A model generated the notes under the pieces. The model was not told the origin of the DNA and did no database searches. It was given only the letters and a program-made list of their open reading frames with translations. From Cohnella silvisoli (GTDB lineage: Bacteria > Bacillota > Bacilli > Paenibacillales > Paenibacillaceae): DNA of 64,000 bases. Positions 1 to 8,472 of the stretch are shown here, one piece after another. Within the stretch, counting starts at the first letter, position 1; every line of letters starts with the position of its first letter. Location of the stretch: NCBI RefSeq assembly GCF_021190915.1, contig NZ_JAIOAP010000010.1:186001-250000 (forward strand). Reading direction: 5' to 3'. Made by a program: the position numbers and the translations under genes.

Positions 1-1
1 T

Positions 2-373
2 GGGTGGATTTTCACGTTCGAGCCTTTCGGCTTTTGGTTTTGGAGCTTTCAGACGATTATCGTCGTTGTGCTCTTCGTAGCGGACTATTTGGTTAACGCT
101 TGGGGAGTCAAGAAATACGGAGGCTCTCGGGCATCCGTCATTGGAAGTACGATCGGTATTATCATAGGTCCGTTCGTCATTCCGGCTTTCGGTCTCATTA
201 TCGGGCCCCTTGCGGGAGCCGTGATCGGGGAGTTGCTGCACGGTTCGTCGATGAATCGCGCGTTAAAAGTAGCTTGGGGCGCTTTGGTCGGGTTGTTTAG
301 CAGCATGATCGTCAAAATCATTTTACAGGCGGCAATGATCGTAATCTTCGTTATCTGGCTCATTGCCGATTAA
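2..373 (+). CDS. DUF456 family membrane protein (5' end cut by the window)
   Basis: The frame is open from the first bases of the window to a TAA at 371-373, so the true start lies upstream and the first residues visible are a Trp/Phe-rich hydrophobic segment. It continues into a D-Y membrane segment and a long glycine-rich hydrophobic stretch (GIIIGPF, GLIIGPLAGAVIGELL) followed by a last membrane helix at the C-terminus. This glycine-zipper-like pattern is typical of DUF456 small integral membrane proteins, whose function is unknown. A following thuA-like gene starts 19 bases downstream in the same direction, so the two may be co-transcribed. Confidence 0.8.
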   Translation, partial: GWIFTFEPFGFWFWSFQTIIVVVLFVADYLVNAWGVKKYGGSRASVIGSTIGIIIGPFVIPAFGLIIGPLAGAVIGELLHGSSMNRALKVAWGALVGLFSSMIVKIILQAAMIVIFVIWLIAD

Positions 374-392
374 CGCTTAGGAGAGATGGACA

Positions 393-1115
393 ATGGTAAG
401 AGTTACCGTATGGAACGAATACAAGCATGAGCAGATTCACGAGGAAGTCCGCAGCGTATATCCGAACGGCATTCACGCAGTAATCGCGGCGGGCTTGGAG
501 GCTGAGGGACAAGGCTTTGCGGTTCGTACGGCAACCCAGCCGGAGCCGGAACATGGGTTGACGCAAGAAGTGCTCGACAACACGGACGTGCTAATCTGGT
601 GGGGACATATGGCCCATGATGAAGTGGACGATCATATCGTCAATCGCGTACACGAACGCGTGTTGAACGGCATGGGATTAGTTGTATTGCATTCCGGACA
701 TTTTTCGAAAATCTTCAAGAAGCTGATGGGAACCGGATGCGATCTGAAATGGCGCGAAGCGAATGAAAAGGAGCGTATCTGGACCGTAGATCCTTCTCAC
801 CCGATCGCGGAAGGCATTCCCGAATTTTTCGAGCTTAAGCCGGAGGAAATGTATGGCGAGCACTTCGACATTCCCGCTCCGGACGAGCTCATCTTCGTCA
901 GCTGGTTCGAAGGCGGGGAAGTATTTCGCAGCGGCTGCACCTTCCGTCGGGGGCAAAGCAAAATTTTCTACTTCCGTCCAGGACATGAAACGTATCCGAC
1001 TTACTATCATCCGATTGTTCGCCGCGTCATCTCTAACGGCGTGAAGTGGGCAGCTCCATCAGGCGTGGCACGACCTGTTCGTGGTAACCACCAGCCGCTC
1101 GAAACCATTAACTAA
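393..1115 (+). CDS. ThuA-like domain protein (trehalose utilization family)
   Basis: The 240-residue product has the glutamine-amidotransferase-like alpha/beta fold of the ThuA family: an N-terminal V-x-V-W-N-E strand, a central I-W-W-G-H segment (about residues 69-73), and a V-V-L-H-S-G-H motif near residue 100 where amidotransferases have their nucleophile region. Family members are linked to sugar, mainly trehalose, utilisation in rhizobia, but the biochemical reaction is not settled. ATG start with AGGAGAG seven bases upstream. No sugar genes sit beside it here, so the substrate cannot be inferred from context. Its 3' end is followed closely by the flippase gene. Confidence 0.85.
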   Translation: MVRVTVWNEYKHEQIHEEVRSVYPNGIHAVIAAGLEAEGQGFAVRTATQPEPEHGLTQEVLDNTDVLIWWGHMAHDEVDDHIVNRVHERVLNGMGLVVLHSGHFSKIFKKLMGTGCDLKWREANEKERIWTVDPSHPIAEGIPEFFELKPEEMYGEHFDIPAPDELIFVSWFEGGEVFRSGCTFRRGQSKIFYFRPGHETYPTYYHPIVRRVISNGVKWAAPSGVARPVRGNHQPLETIN

Positions 1116-1128
1116 TAAAGAGGTTCCC

Positions 1129-2754
1129 TTGAAAAAAGACACGTTACTCAAAGGCACGCTAATTCTCGCAGCCGCCGCTCTCGTCGCCCGAGCGCTTGGC
1201 ATTTTCCAGCGGGTGCCGTTAGATTATCTAATGGGCGAGGTCGGAAATGGTTACTTTGCCGTGGCGAATAACTTATATCTGCTACTGCTCGTTGTCGCAA
1301 CGGCCGGCATTCCAAGCGCGATCAGCAAAATGGTGTCCGAGCGCTACGCGCTTGGACGAGTCGATGAGGCCAGGCAAGTGTATCGGGCTGCACTGTTGTT
1401 CGGTGCAATAGCAGGTTTGGTTATTACACTGGGAATGTGGTTTCTAGCACCAGTAATTGCAGGTCCAATATTGAACGAACCCGATGCCGCTGCAGCTATT
1501 CAGGCGATAGCGCCGTCTCTGTTATTATTCCCGATCATCGCAATGATGAGGGGCTACTTCCAGGGGCGGCAATTTATGACTGCTGGTGGAGTATCGCAGA
1601 TTATCGAGCAGATCTTGCGCGTATTCGCTGCTGTTGCGATTGCGTATGCAGTTTACTTATCGAATCCGCTCAATAATAAAGGAATGGCGTCCGGAGCGGC
1701 GCTAGGAAGCGTATTTGGCAGCATTGGGGCATTCGTGGTCATGCTATATTACGCTCGTAAACTGAAGGCTAGAGATAAATTCGAACCAAAGCTGAAACGG
1801 GATACATCAAGAACTCTCGGTTTACGTACGATATATCGTGAGCTGTTCCAATTTTCCATTCCGATTGTTATGACCGCCATTACCGTTCAATTGCTTTATA
1901 CACTGGATACTACAATGGTTAAGTCCCTCACGAGAGGATATTTTGAACCGGAGACCATTAATCATTGGTGGGCGGTTCTTGGTATGAATGCTCAATCCAT
2001 CGCGGGTATTCCGGTTATCCTTGCAGTCGCTCTTAGCCAGTCGATTATCCCTGTAATCTCATCCGCTCATGCTACGGGAGATCGTGAGAGGGTCGGCCGT
2101 CAAGCCTCTTTAGCAGTAAGGATCGCTTTGTACAGTGCCATGCCTATCGTGTTATTGCTGGGTATTGGGGCCTACAGCGTTAACGGCTTAATTTTCGAAA
2201 ATGCGAAAGGCAGTGCGATTGTTGCGATGTTGACGTTAGGAACATTGTTCCAAGTCGGGATGATGGTCACGAACTCGATTCTGCTTGGAATCGGCGAGCC
2301 GAAGAAAGCGACGATGCATGCTGTTACCGGCGTCCTTATCAAGATTGTTCTCAGTTTCTTGTTGGCCCCTTTCTTCGGAGTGTATGGAATCGTAGGTGCA
2401 ACAACGGTTTGTTTTATATGGGCATTGTCCTTTAATATCCTTAGCTTAAAAAAACGGTCGCAATTCAAACTAATCGGAAACCGTTGGTCGGCATTTCTAA
2501 CGACAACAGTTGTCGTAGCGGCAGCGCTTGCTTTTGTCGAATGGGCAGTACTTGCAATATGTAATGGACTCCCGCACAAATTAGCGTTTTTCCTCTCTTG
2601 CTCGGTAATGGGAGGTGTTTTGTTGGTGCTTTATCCTTTTCTGCTCGTTTTCTTGCGAGTCGTATCAGCGGAGGAGATCGCCACTTATCCTCGCCCAGTC
2701 CGTCGCCTTCTGGCACCGTTCATGAAACTTCGTTCGAGGAGCACCGCAGTTTGA
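1129..2754 (+). CDS. MOP-superfamily flippase (MurJ/YtgP/SpoVB type)
   Basis: An integral membrane protein of 541 residues with about 14 predicted helices and the polysaccharide-biosynthesis/MVF family pattern at the N-terminus (LLKGTL..ARALGIFQRVPL, then an A-G-I-P-S-A-I-S-K motif at the end of helix 2). B. subtilis YtgP (MurJ), a lipid II flippase, is about 544 residues, so length and start agree. A sporulation SpoVB-like role is the main alternative, since spore formers keep several paralogues. I chose the TTG at 1129 because AAAGAGG lies five bases upstream; the longer GTG frame from 1081 would overlap the thuA-like gene. The last 70 bases overlap the convergent yppC gene. Confidence 0.85.
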   Translation: MKKDTLLKGTLILAAAALVARALGIFQRVPLDYLMGEVGNGYFAVANNLYLLLLVVATAGIPSAISKMVSERYALGRVDEARQVYRAALLFGAIAGLVITLGMWFLAPVIAGPILNEPDAAAAIQAIAPSLLLFPIIAMMRGYFQGRQFMTAGGVSQIIEQILRVFAAVAIAYAVYLSNPLNNKGMASGAALGSVFGSIGAFVVMLYYARKLKARDKFEPKLKRDTSRTLGLRTIYRELFQFSIPIVMTAITVQLLYTLDTTMVKSLTRGYFEPETINHWWAVLGMNAQSIAGIPVILAVALSQSIIPVISSAHATGDRERVGRQASLAVRIALYSAMPIVLLLGIGAYSVNGLIFENAKGSAIVAMLTLGTLFQVGMMVTNSILLGIGEPKKATMHAVTGVLIKIVLSFLLAPFFGVYGIVGATTVCFIWALSFNILSLKKRSQFKLIGNRWSAFLTTTVVVAAALAFVEWAVLAICNGLPHKLAFFLSCSVMGGVLLVLYPFLLVFLRVVSAEEIATYPRPVRRLLAPFMKLRSRSTAV

Positions 2755-3983
2755 AGCTTGTTCTGTCCAAGCAAATGTTCGTGCGTCATGTCGATGACAC
2801 GGGGCAGCTTAATCGTTTTCAAATAGTTCAACGCTTCCAAGCTCCCGAACCAATCCTTTTCCTTAGCCGGAATGATTGGTTTATCCGGCCAGGCATCGGA
2901 AAGCGAGGGGCTCAGCCAACCAGAGCACAATAACCGGCCGGCGGCCAGGTCCGACTTCTCGGGCTTGCCGCCGGCTTCTGTTTTGCTCTCAGACGTAAAC
3001 CGATGAGGCCAATAGTCCGCCCTCGATCCGGTATGGGCAACTTGCGCCGCGAATGCGGCGGCCTTATGAAGCACGGTAGGGTAGCCAAACAGCATTCCGT
3101 ACAACCCTTTGCCGAATTCGATCCTCTCTTGCACATTCTCGAAATTTTCCAATACTCTCCCAGCTAAACGCATGGGCATGCTTCGGCTCGCCTTAGCAGC
3201 CCGCCACAAAGGAAATATTATTTGGTTCAGTTGCATCAAAGGTTGGCTTCGAAAGGCCAAGGAAGAAAAAACGTCCCGCCGATAACGATCATCTTCAACG
3301 ACGCGGGATTGAATGAAGCTCTGCTCGTTGATAATTAGCGCCTCCGTAAGCGGGACGGGATTGCCATCTTGCCAGAAATTGTTCCAGAAAGGGGGCATGA
3401 ACGAGGAAACGCCAAATTCTGGGAGCAAGTATGTTAGATTACGGCCTGAGCGTTTACTCTCGGCATAAAGTCTTAACTGCGGATAAGCATCTCCGAAAAT
3501 AAGCGAGTTGCAAGCCTCCAACATATCGAAGATAGAGGCGACTAAATGATCGCTGAGCAGATGGGAAAGCCACTGTCCCTTAAGGTCGGTCATGCTCCAT
3601 CCGCCGTTCCGCGACACAAGGTGCGCGAGTAAAGCCCAATGAAGCTCGGGGTGAGCTTTGAAAATATCCCAATAAGCCATCGTCCGCGTGATGTTATTCT
3701 TGTTCAACTTTACTGTCTCATTCCGTATATCGGTGCACAATTGTACTTCTGCATGAAGGGAATGCCCGTTAAAGCTATGGTCGGAGCTTATGGACGTTTC
3801 GAATAAGCTTGTTAATTGCCGTGGGAGCTTTTCATCAAGGGGAAGAGGTGTGTGCCGACGGGTTAGACGGTAGGAGTGCCAAAGGCCATTGATTTTGCCC
3901 GCTGCACCGGATATAAGCTGCCATGGCATATTGAATATGTTGGGCAAGCCCGCGCCCGAGCTTTTTTCAGCCTTATTTTCCAC
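2685..3983 (-). CDS. DUF2515 family protein (YppC-like)
   Basis: A soluble, Trp- and Leu-rich protein of about 432 residues matching DUF2515, the family of B. subtilis YppC, whose function is unknown. Recognisable parts are the segment around NNITRTMAYWDIFK, the H-L-V-S-R-N-G-G-W motif and a later SFIQSRVVEDD stretch. I prefer the GTG at 3983 because AAGGAG lies ten bases upstream of it; an in-frame TTG at 4004 lies before this site. The stop codon lies inside the opposite-strand flippase gene, giving a 70-base tail-to-tail overlap, so the C-terminal basic residues (NGARRRRTGRG) are encoded antisense to the flippase tail. Confidence 0.8.
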   Translation of the reverse strand: MENKAEKSSGAGLPNIFNMPWQLISGAAGKINGLWHSYRLTRRHTPLPLDEKLPRQLTSLFETSISSDHSFNGHSLHAEVQLCTDIRNETVKLNKNNITRTMAYWDIFKAHPELHWALLAHLVSRNGGWSMTDLKGQWLSHLLSDHLVASIFDMLEACNSLIFGDAYPQLRLYAESKRSGRNLTYLLPEFGVSSFMPPFWNNFWQDGNPVPLTEALIINEQSFIQSRVVEDDRYRRDVFSSLAFRSQPLMQLNQIIFPLWRAAKASRSMPMRLAGRVLENFENVQERIEFGKGLYGMLFGYPTVLHKAAAFAAQVAHTGSRADYWPHRFTSESKTEAGGKPEKSDLAAGRLLCSGWLSPSLSDAWPDKPIIPAKEKDWFGSLEALNYLKTIKLPRVIDMTHEHLLGQNKLQTAVLLERSFMNGARRRRTGRG

Positions 3984-4112
3984 GTCATGATTGCTCCTTC
4001 GCAAGAAACTCGGAGTATTATTATGCGCTTGTTCGGGTCCGGATATCGTTGGTTACAATGAATTTGCAAGAGGGTATAATAGCTGTAATAGCTAACGATT
4101 GGGGTGCGCATT

Positions 4113-4466
4113 ATGCGAAAGATCACAGAAGAATCTGCTTTCCGCGAGCAAATAGGAGAGGACCGTCTAACGGTCGCCATATTCAAAACAACCTGGTGCA
4201 AGGACTGCCATTATATCGAGCCTTTTATCGCCGACGTAGAAACCGCGTATGCAGACCGGTTAACGATGGTAGTGATAGATCGCGACGATATGGCTGAATT
4301 ATGCAGCGAGCTGAATATCCTCGGTATTCCAAGCTTTATCGCTTTCCGCAAGGGGAAAGAGCTAGTCAGATTCGTAAGCAAGCTGCGCAAAACGCGCGAA
4401 GAAATCGAACAATTTCTCGATCGGGCGGTTGAGGTTTCTCGTGCCCTTAATGTAGAGAGAATTTAG
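4113..4466 (+). CDS. ytpP: Thioredoxin-like protein YtpP
   Basis: A 117-residue thioredoxin-fold protein with a W-C-K-D-C active site at about residues 31-35 and the conserved cis-proline segment G-I-P-S-F (about residue 74). It probably performs thiol-disulfide exchange in the cytoplasm, as there is no signal peptide or membrane helix. B. subtilis YtpP is the closest named family. The ATG at 4113 is preferred over the GTG at 4104, which overlaps the only purine-rich stretch (GGGG). The gene is convergent with the small gene at 4492-4665. Confidence 0.85.
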   Translation: MRKITEESAFREQIGEDRLTVAIFKTTWCKDCHYIEPFIADVETAYADRLTMVVIDRDDMAELCSELNILGIPSFIAFRKGKELVRFVSKLRKTREEIEQFLDRAVEVSRALNVERI

Positions 4467-4491
4467 TTTTAGGACATTGATACTGTATGAC

Positions 4492-4665
4492 TTAACGACC
4501 TCTGGAGCGCCCTCCGGTGCGACCTCTCGTGCGACCTCCGGTGCGATCTTCGATGCGATTACAGACGCGGTCGCCCCAAAAGTAGCCCCATCCCAAGTTT
4601 TGTGTAGCCGCTTTCTGTACCTCGGAACGTTCTGGGGTGGCTTTATTTTGCAGACTTGTCCTCAA
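4492..4665 (-). CDS. Small protein with Arg-Gly-rich tail, unknown function
   Basis: A 57-codon frame begins at a TTG (4665-4663) with a perfect AAGGAGG at 4682-4676, ten bases upstream, and ends in TAA. The N-terminal third is polar (start MRTSLQNK), the middle is aromatic (NLGWGYFWGDR) with a single Cys, and the last 18 residues are DRTGGRTRGRTGGRSRGR. The tail is encoded by imperfect 9-12 base repeats. I do not recognise a family. RGG-type tails in other proteins bind nucleic acid or membranes, which is only an analogy here. The ribosome binding site, absence of internal stops and low-complexity basic tail favour a real gene; lack of a recognised homologue and the TTG start keep confidence moderate. 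Confidence 0.5.
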   Translation of the reverse strand: MRTSLQNKATPERSEVQKAATQNLGWGYFWGDRVCNRIEDRTGGRTRGRTGGRSRGR

Positions 4666-4823
4666 TTTGTTAATACCTCCTTGTTAAAGATGATTCAGTT
4701 TATGAAAAATTGTCGCTCACGGTAAGAGACAAGCGTAGGAACCCTCGCAAAAAAGGCGTTTAAGTGTTTAGCACGAGTTTGTCACATTCTTTTGGCATGA
4801 AGAAGCTGTTCACAGTTTGATCA

Positions 4824-4852
4824 TGGAATTGCAGGTTAGCGTCCGGTATAAT
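4824..4852 (+). promoter_or_regulatory. Candidate sigma-A promoter before ctaA
   Basis: A perfect TATAAT lies at 4847-4852. Seventeen bases upstream is a poor -35 (TGGAAT, 4824-4829). Transcription would begin about 40 bases before the ctaA start codon. Confidence 0.4.
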
Positions 4853-4899
4853 GGGAAATGGCTCCTTGCGCCTACTTTCACAAGAAATCGGGGATGGGC

Positions 4900-5817
4900 A
4901 TGACCTCACAAAGATATCGTATTTTGACTCTACTTACGTGCATCGGCATGTTTCTCGTGCTGATTGCGGGCGTTCTCGTAACGAACACGGATTCCGGTCG
5001 GGGCTGCGGCACGGACTGGCCATTATGCAACGGCAAATTCGTACCTGCTTACACGGTTGAATCCATGGTTGAATATACTCATCGGGCATTAAGCGGACTT
5101 GTCGGCCTATTGGTCGGAGCGACTTTTCTCGTTACGCGCTTCTGGAAGCCTGCCCGTCGCAAGGAAAATGTCCTCTACGCAGGCGGAGCGTTGCTTTTCA
5201 CAGTCATGCAAGCGGTTCTTGGGGCGATGGCCGTCGTATGGGAGCAATCTTCGATCGTGCTCGCTCTTCACTTCGGCATTTCCTTATTCGCATTCACGTG
5301 TACTTGGCTGTTATATACACTTGTTAAAGGGCAATCGGCGGATGTGAAACAGCAAACGACGGGTTCAGCTATTCCGAAGGTCGTATTCCGCAGTATTGTC
5401 GCCGTACTCGTTTACTGTTATGGAGTTGTTTATTTAGGGGCATACATCCGTCATACAAGCTCAGGCGGCGCATGCGAAGGGTGGCCGTTGTGCAACGGCG
5501 AAATCGTGCCCGAACTAACCGGTTCGACAGCAATCGCGTTCGCGCACCGGTTTGCGGCGTTGTTGCTGTTGGTATTGGTCGCTATTCTTGTACTGTATGT
5601 CAAGAGGGCGGCAGGCAAGTCTTCCGAATTAGCCTCGATCGGCAATAAGGCCCTAGTTCTGGTTTGCCTTCAAGTGCTCAGCGGCGGGCTGCTCTCCGTT
5701 ACTCTAAGCAATGAAGATGTTTATATTTTTACGGGATTATTGCATACGGTCATTATTTCGGCGCTTTTCAGCATGTTGGTTTTGCTCGCGATTCGAGCGC
5801 GGCGGTTGACTCGCTAG
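4900..5817 (+). CDS. ctaA: Heme A synthase CtaA
   Basis: CtaA oxidises the C8 methyl of heme O to give heme A for aa3-type cytochrome oxidases. The 305-residue product has about eight membrane helices and the expected twin-half arrangement: each half has a Cys pair in its first outer loop (G-C-G-T-D-W-P-L-C and A-C-E-G-W-P-L-C) and heme-ligand histidines in E-Y-T-H-R, A-L-H-F, F-A-H-R-F and L-L-H-T. The ATG at 4900 gives the length of B. subtilis CtaA (306); the in-frame ATGs at 4858 and 4894 would add residues before the first helix. No ctaB or oxidase subunits are next to it, so they must be elsewhere. Confidence 0.93.
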   Translation: MTSQRYRILTLLTCIGMFLVLIAGVLVTNTDSGRGCGTDWPLCNGKFVPAYTVESMVEYTHRALSGLVGLLVGATFLVTRFWKPARRKENVLYAGGALLFTVMQAVLGAMAVVWEQSSIVLALHFGISLFAFTCTWLLYTLVKGQSADVKQQTTGSAIPKVVFRSIVAVLVYCYGVVYLGAYIRHTSSGGACEGWPLCNGEIVPELTGSTAIAFAHRFAALLLLVLVAILVLYVKRAAGKSSELASIGNKALVLVCLQVLSGGLLSVTLSNEDVYIFTGLLHTVIISALFSMLVLLAIRARRLTR

Positions 5818-5838
5818 CAGCTATTCGGAGGTTTGGAT

Positions 5839-7620
5839 ATGATTTTTCAATCTTTAAGGCCCTTTATCGAAGCATTGCGCCAGAATAATGAGTTAGCAAT
5901 CATAGAAGCGCCCGTAGATCCCGTGCTCGAGATCGCGGAAATACACCGTCGAGTCATAGACCGGGAAGGGCCTGCTTTACTGTTCACTAACGTGAAGGGA
6001 AGTCCTTTTCCCGTCGTCACCAATCTATTCGGGACTAGCAGGCGGGTAGATTTAGCATTCGGGCCAAGACCGGAGAAGTTGGTTAATCGGCTTATCGGCG
6101 CGATGGATACTCTTGTTCCTCCAACGTTGCCAGCATTGTGGCGGGAGAAGGATATGCTGTTCGATCTCGTTAAGGTCGGCATGCGCAACGTTTCTAAAGA
6201 GCACGCACCGATATTGCAAGCCTCGAGGACGGAACGTCCTTTGGCAGGTTTACCGGCGTTAACATGCTGGCAAGAGGACGGCGGACCGTTCGTTACGCTT
6301 CCGCTTGTGTACACGGAGCATCCCCTGCACGCGAAGCAGCACAATCTAGGTATGTACCGCATGCAGGTGTACGATGATTCGACAACCGGCATGCACTGGC
6401 AAATCCACAAAGGCGGCGGATTCCACTATCACGAGGCTGAGTTGCGCAACGAAGCTTTGCCTGTGTCCGTATTTCTAGGCGGACCGCCGGCGTTGATCGC
6501 TTCCGCGATCGCCCCGGTACCGGAGAACGTTCCGGAGCTGTTGTTAGCTTCGTTCATCATGGGCGGCAAATTACCGATGGCAGACAATCCGTTGGGCGGG
6601 CATCGGATACCGGCGGAAGCGGAGTTCGCGATCGTCGGCAAAGTTCCGCCGCATGAACGGAGACCGGAAGGACCTTTCGGCGATCATTTCGGGTACTATT
6701 CGCTAACGCATGACTTTCCTGTACTAAAGGTTAATCATATGTGGCATCGCAAGGATGCCATTTATCCGGCAACGATCGTGGGCAAACCAAAGCAAGAGGA
6801 TTATTACTTAGGCGAGTTTCTTCAACGTCTGCTTTCGCCGGCATTCCCGATCGTAATGTCTGGCGTTCGCAGCCTATGGACCTATGCAGAGACGGGATTT
6901 CACCCTTTGGCTGCTGCTGTCGTTCGGGAAAGCTATTCCCGCGAAGCGCTTGGAACGGCGTTCCGGATTCTTGGCGAAGGCCAGTTGACGCTGACGAAGT
7001 TCTTGATTCTCACGGATCGTCCGATGGATTTAGCGAACTTCCCATTGCTTCTGGAAACAGTGTTGGAGCGGTTTGATCCGCAGCGTGATTTATTCGTTTT
7101 CGATAATACGTCCCACGATACGCTGGATTACACGGGGCCGCGCCTCAACCACGGCAGCAAAGCGGTGCTCATGGGTGTAGGAGAGCCCGTACGCCAACTT
7201 CCAGCCGAGTATGAGGGCGGAGACATACCCGGCATTAACCGCGTTAAGCCTTACTGCCGCGGCTGCCTAGTAGCTGAAGGGGCGAGTTACGCCGAGGATC
7301 CGCAGCTAGGAGCTAGATTGGCTGAACGCCTCTCAGCGGAGGGCTGTCCATGGCCGCTCATTGTACTCGCTGACGATGTCTATATTTCGGATGCTCAAAC
7401 GCCGTTTCTATGGACGACGTTCACGCGCTTTAATCCGGCTGCGGACTTATATGCGGCAAGCGATGCGGGCAGGCATCATATCGGATACAGGCTGCCGATC
7501 GTTATCGACGCACGAATGAAACCAGGTTATCCGGATGAATTATTCCCGCGCGAAGATATTGTAGAGCTTGTTGATCGGCGCTGGAAGGAGTATTTTCAGA
7601 CAGCGAATTGGATCGGTTAG
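5839..7620 (+). CDS. mqnL: UbiD-family decarboxylase, probable MqnL of the futalosine pathway
   Basis: UbiD enzymes decarboxylate aromatic or unsaturated acids with prenylated FMN. The 593-residue product contains the hallmark segments N-L-G-M-Y-R-M-Q (metal/prFMN site), H-K-G-G-G-F-H, and R-P-E-G-P-F-G-D-H-F-G-Y-Y-S, and is longer than E. coli UbiD (about 490), like the epsilonproteobacterial forms used for menaquinone. Because mqnE lies 5 kb away, I infer that it decarboxylates prenylated 1,4-dihydroxy-6-naphthoate (MqnL). UbiX-type MqnM and prenyltransferase MqnP are not in this window. CGGAGG precedes the ATG by seven bases; the TTG at 5833 overlaps no better site. Other UbiD substrates cannot be excluded. 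Confidence 0.85.
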   Translation: MIFQSLRPFIEALRQNNELAIIEAPVDPVLEIAEIHRRVIDREGPALLFTNVKGSPFPVVTNLFGTSRRVDLAFGPRPEKLVNRLIGAMDTLVPPTLPALWREKDMLFDLVKVGMRNVSKEHAPILQASRTERPLAGLPALTCWQEDGGPFVTLPLVYTEHPLHAKQHNLGMYRMQVYDDSTTGMHWQIHKGGGFHYHEAELRNEALPVSVFLGGPPALIASAIAPVPENVPELLLASFIMGGKLPMADNPLGGHRIPAEAEFAIVGKVPPHERRPEGPFGDHFGYYSLTHDFPVLKVNHMWHRKDAIYPATIVGKPKQEDYYLGEFLQRLLSPAFPIVMSGVRSLWTYAETGFHPLAAAVVRESYSREALGTAFRILGEGQLTLTKFLILTDRPMDLANFPLLLETVLERFDPQRDLFVFDNTSHDTLDYTGPRLNHGSKAVLMGVGEPVRQLPAEYEGGDIPGINRVKPYCRGCLVAEGASYAEDPQLGARLAERLSAEGCPWPLIVLADDVYISDAQTPFLWTTFTRFNPAADLYAASDAGRHHIGYRLPIVIDARMKPGYPDELFPREDIVELVDRRWKEYFQTANWIG

Positions 7621-7626
7621 AAATTG

Positions 7627-7674
7627 GAGGCGGCAGGCGTATAACCGTTATCGGTTGAGCGCGCCGTCTCTTTT
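7627..7674 (+). terminator. Hairpin terminator after the ubiD-type gene
   Basis: GGAGGCGGC pairs with GCCGTCTC at 7663-7670, with a nested AACCG/CGGTT stem, followed by TTTT. It starts seven bases after the stop codon. Confidence 0.5.
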
Positions 7675-7726
7675 GCGTTACAATGGAGGAATGATGTCGC
7701 GTACAGGCACGTGAGTGGAGGAAATA

Positions 7727-8443
7727 GTGTTGCTAAGAATGTTATTCGGAGAACAGCAGAGAGAGTGGTCGGGAGAGTCCCTTGACACGGTGCAATCGAT
7801 AGAACATTTCATTTTGCTTTGTTCCGAAATCGCCGAGCGTTTGCCAAAGCAATCATCCCGATATTATACGTTGGCTATATGGGCGGAAGGGCTGCTTCGC
7901 TCAATGGATGAGTTGGAACAAAGCTGTTATGCGGCCAAACGTTATGCCGGTCAAATTAACCACACACTAGTGGACGAATTGTCCGCCGAGGAACGCCTCA
8001 GCTATAACCGTCACGTATATTACGATAAGAATGCTTATATTCGCGTATTCGCGACTCTCGACAAACTGGGCACGCTCCTTAACCAAGTATTCAACTTGCG
8101 GACGGAACGAATGAAAGCTCAATTTTCCTATTTCACGGTAATTCGGAACATGAGGGAGCATCAGTTGCACCTAGAGCTAATGAAGCCGCTAAACGAGCTT
8201 AAGGAGCGTCATCAGGAAGCCCTTAATCGGCTTCGGGACCGAAGAAACCTGGAAATTCACCAGATGAATGCCGAATTGCAGGATGACCTGAATCAGAGCT
8301 TGGCTAATCATAGCGAACGCAGAACGCTTGAGAATCTATTATCCAATATGGCCGACTTGGACCAAAGCTGGGATATGGTTCAGGTCTCGCTTGGCCACTC
8401 CTTCCGCTTAGCATGCAAGTGGTTGCGACGGCTGACTGACTGA
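7727..8443 (+). CDS. HEPN-like helical protein (Cthe_2314-type)
   Basis: A wholly helical, cytoplasmic protein of about 238 residues. It contains two R-x4-H motifs, R-N-M-R-E-H near residue 148 and R-N-L-E-I-H near residue 173, the pattern of HEPN-domain ribonucleases and nucleotide-binding proteins; the overall look matches the small Cthe_2314-like HEPN family. The GTG at 7727 has GGAGG five bases upstream, with a TTG at 7730 as alternative; the GTG at 7715 overlaps that ribosome binding site. No antitoxin-like gene is adjacent: the next gene is a reductase. Nuclease activity is not shown by the sequence alone. Confidence 0.65.
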   Translation: MLLRMLFGEQQREWSGESLDTVQSIEHFILLCSEIAERLPKQSSRYYTLAIWAEGLLRSMDELEQSCYAAKRYAGQINHTLVDELSAEERLSYNRHVYYDKNAYIRVFATLDKLGTLLNQVFNLRTERMKAQFSYFTVIRNMREHQLHLELMKPLNELKERHQEALNRLRDRRNLEIHQMNAELQDDLNQSLANHSERRTLENLLSNMADLDQSWDMVQVSLGHSFRLACKWLRRLTD

Positions 8444-8472
8444 ATGAATGACGGGGATGGAGGGGAAAACGC

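Noticed and set aside
4477..4725. Plus-strand frame of 82 codons with A-P-S-G repeats.
   Set aside because: It has no ribosome binding site, while the minus-strand frame over the same DNA has a perfect AAGGAGG.
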